This document shows, one piece after another, positions 63,140 through 64,000 of a stretch of 64,000 nucleotides of DNA. The notes beneath the pieces were generated by a model, which saw only the letters and a program-made list of their open reading frames with translations, searched no databases and was not told where the DNA came from. How positions within the stretch are numbered: the stretch's first letter is position 1; every line of letters begins with the position of its first letter. Source of the stretch: Comamonas sp. BIGb0124 (lineage in GTDB: Bacteria; Pseudomonadota; Gammaproteobacteria; Burkholderiales; Burkholderiaceae_C); the NCBI RefSeq assembly GCF_003752175.1, contig NZ_RJVF01000011.1, forward strand, positions 186,001-250,000, given 5' to 3'. Position numbers and translations under genes: made by a program.

Positions 63140-63961
63140 ATGACTCCCCAGGAACGCACGCTGCTCGAGGATTTCCTGAGCAAACTTGCCCGTGTGCAAG
63201 GCGTGGACAAGGATCCCGATGCCGATGCCCTGATCCGTCAGCAGGCCGCGCGCCAGCCCGACGCGCTGTATCTCGTCATCCAGCGCAGCCTGCTGCAGGA
63301 ACAGGCCTTGGAGGCCTCGCAGGCCCGTATCCAGGCGCTGGAGCAGCAGGTCGGGCAACTGCAGGATGCCGCACGCGCGGCCACGCCTGCTCCGGCACCT
63401 GCACCTGCACCTGCACCTGCACCTGCACCTGCACCGCGCAGCTTTCTGGGCTCCCTGTCGGCCAGCGGGTGGGGACGATCTCCCGAGCCCGCACCCGCGG
63501 TGCCCGAGCCTGCGGCCGCCCGTCCGGGCTCGCTGATCGGCAGCCAGATCGGGCAGGGCGGCTCGTCTGCGTTCGGCGGCACGGCGGCACCCCAGGGCGG
63601 TGCGGCCATGGCCGCTGCACCCGCAGGGGCACGTGCGGGCATGGGCGGCGGCGGCATGGGCGGCTTCCTCGGCCAGGCCGCGATGGCCGCGGCGGGGGTG
63701 GCCGGCGGCATGTTCCTGTTCAATGGAATCGAACATCTCATGAACGGCGGCAAAGAGTCCGTGGCGGCGCAAGAGCCGCCCGCCGATGCGGCCCATGCGT
63801 CAGACAGCAGTGCCGACACCGCCCCGGCCAGCCAGAGTGCGGCGGCCGATCAGGCCCCTGCCGACGACACGACGCTGGCGGATGCGGGAGACGCCGCAGC
63901 CGACGATGGCGGCTGGTTCGACGACGGCGGTTTTTTCGGCGGCGACGACGAGCTGGTCTGA
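63140..63961 (+). CDS. DUF2076 domain protein with Ala-Pro repeat
   Basis: 273-residue protein. MTPQERTLLEDFLSKLARVQ to about residue 75 forms a coiled-coil-like DUF2076 N-terminus (ASQARIQALEQQVGQLQDAA). Residues about 80-99 are an Ala-Pro repeat encoded by a GCACCT tandem repeat, followed by Gly/Ser-rich sequence, a single hydrophobic span (LGQAAMAAAGVAGGMFLFNG, about 176-195) and a very acidic tail ending in GGWFDDGGFFGGDDE. The DUF2076 function is unknown; the layout suggests a membrane- or periplasm-associated protein. ATG at 63140 has AAGGACAG upstream. Confidence 0.85.
   Translation: MTPQERTLLEDFLSKLARVQGVDKDPDADALIRQQAARQPDALYLVIQRSLLQEQALEASQARIQALEQQVGQLQDAARAATPAPAPAPAPAPAPAPAPRSFLGSLSASGWGRSPEPAPAVPEPAAARPGSLIGSQIGQGGSSAFGGTAAPQGGAAMAAAPAGARAGMGGGGMGGFLGQAAMAAAGVAGGMFLFNGIEHLMNGGKESVAAQEPPADAAHASDSSADTAPASQSAAADQAPADDTTLADAGDAAADDGGWFDDGGFFGGDDELV
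63395..63435 (+). repeat. Hexanucleotide repeat (GCACCT)x6.8 inside DUF2076 gene
   Basis: Six full copies of GCACCT plus GCACC, in frame as Ala-Pro. Changes in copy number would keep the frame and alter repeat length. Confidence 0.95.
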
Positions 63962-64000
63962 AGCCGTCCAGGCTGGCGGCGGGCCACCCTGGCCTCGTCG

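Overview
The window is high-GC DNA with dense, often overlapping genes. Its gene set (glnE beside a YhdP-type giant protein, mnmG-rsmG-parA-parB, LLM monooxygenases, BcepMu-gp16-like regulator, UraA, PotABCD-type importer) points to a betaproteobacterium of the order Burkholderiales. The mnmG-proximal origin resembles Alcaligenaceae such as Bordetella, but the family is inference. I see no rRNA, tRNA, CRISPR array, insertion sequence or integrated prophage.

Layout. 1-9 kb: 5' part of glutamate dehydrogenase, a glutaryl-CoA module (CoA-transferase, gcdH), a uracil/xanthine permease, a hotdog thioesterase, a CysB-type LysR regulator, and an ECF sigma / RskA-type anti-sigma pair with a DUF3455 lipoprotein. 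9-22 kb: an M20 peptidase, then a four-gene minus-strand chain (yhdP, nitrilase-family amidase, PAS histidine kinase, FixJ-type regulator) in which each junction overlaps by 4 bp, divergent from glnE. 22-30 kb: mtnN, an orphan BcepMu-gp16-like regulator, and a minus-strand cluster of two DszA-like flavin monooxygenases, two DszC/SfnB-like flavoproteins and a CxxC DUF3088 protein, probably for organosulfur (or similar xenobiotic) use. 30-33 kb: a lipoprotein of unknown role and a Tat-exported PhoX phosphatase with a Pho box.

33-40 kb holds the chromosome segregation locus: parB and parA (separated by a hydrolase gene), rsmG, mnmG and four parS sites, two of them inside the coding sequences of rsmG and mnmG. 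40-49 kb holds Lrp, EamA, GST, a UbiH-family hydroxylase, an Old Yellow Enzyme, and a copper regulon (copA divergent from copZ-cueR) with two CueR-type operators in promoters with 19-bp spacers.

49.1-52.7 kb is the most interesting stretch. Gene-free, AT-rich DNA carries several exact DnaA boxes. Two modules have the order DnaA box, spacer, DnaA-trio array, AT-rich DNA, one on each side of psd-rluE. I read this as the chromosomal origin, possibly bipartite, with dnaA itself absent from the window. The parS cluster 11-16 kb away and the gene orientation on the two sides (mnmG, rsmG and par on minus to the left; psd, rluE and the importer on plus to the right) agree with that.

52.8-59 kb: a six-gene plus-strand import operon (ATPase, Tat-type binding protein, two permeases, Asp/Glu-racemase-family enzyme lacking one catalytic cysteine, GntR/FCD regulator). 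59-64 kb: OmpA-type lipoprotein, MFS transporter, YidB, rsmE, a 56-residue basic protein and a DUF2076 protein with a hexanucleotide (Ala-Pro) repeat.
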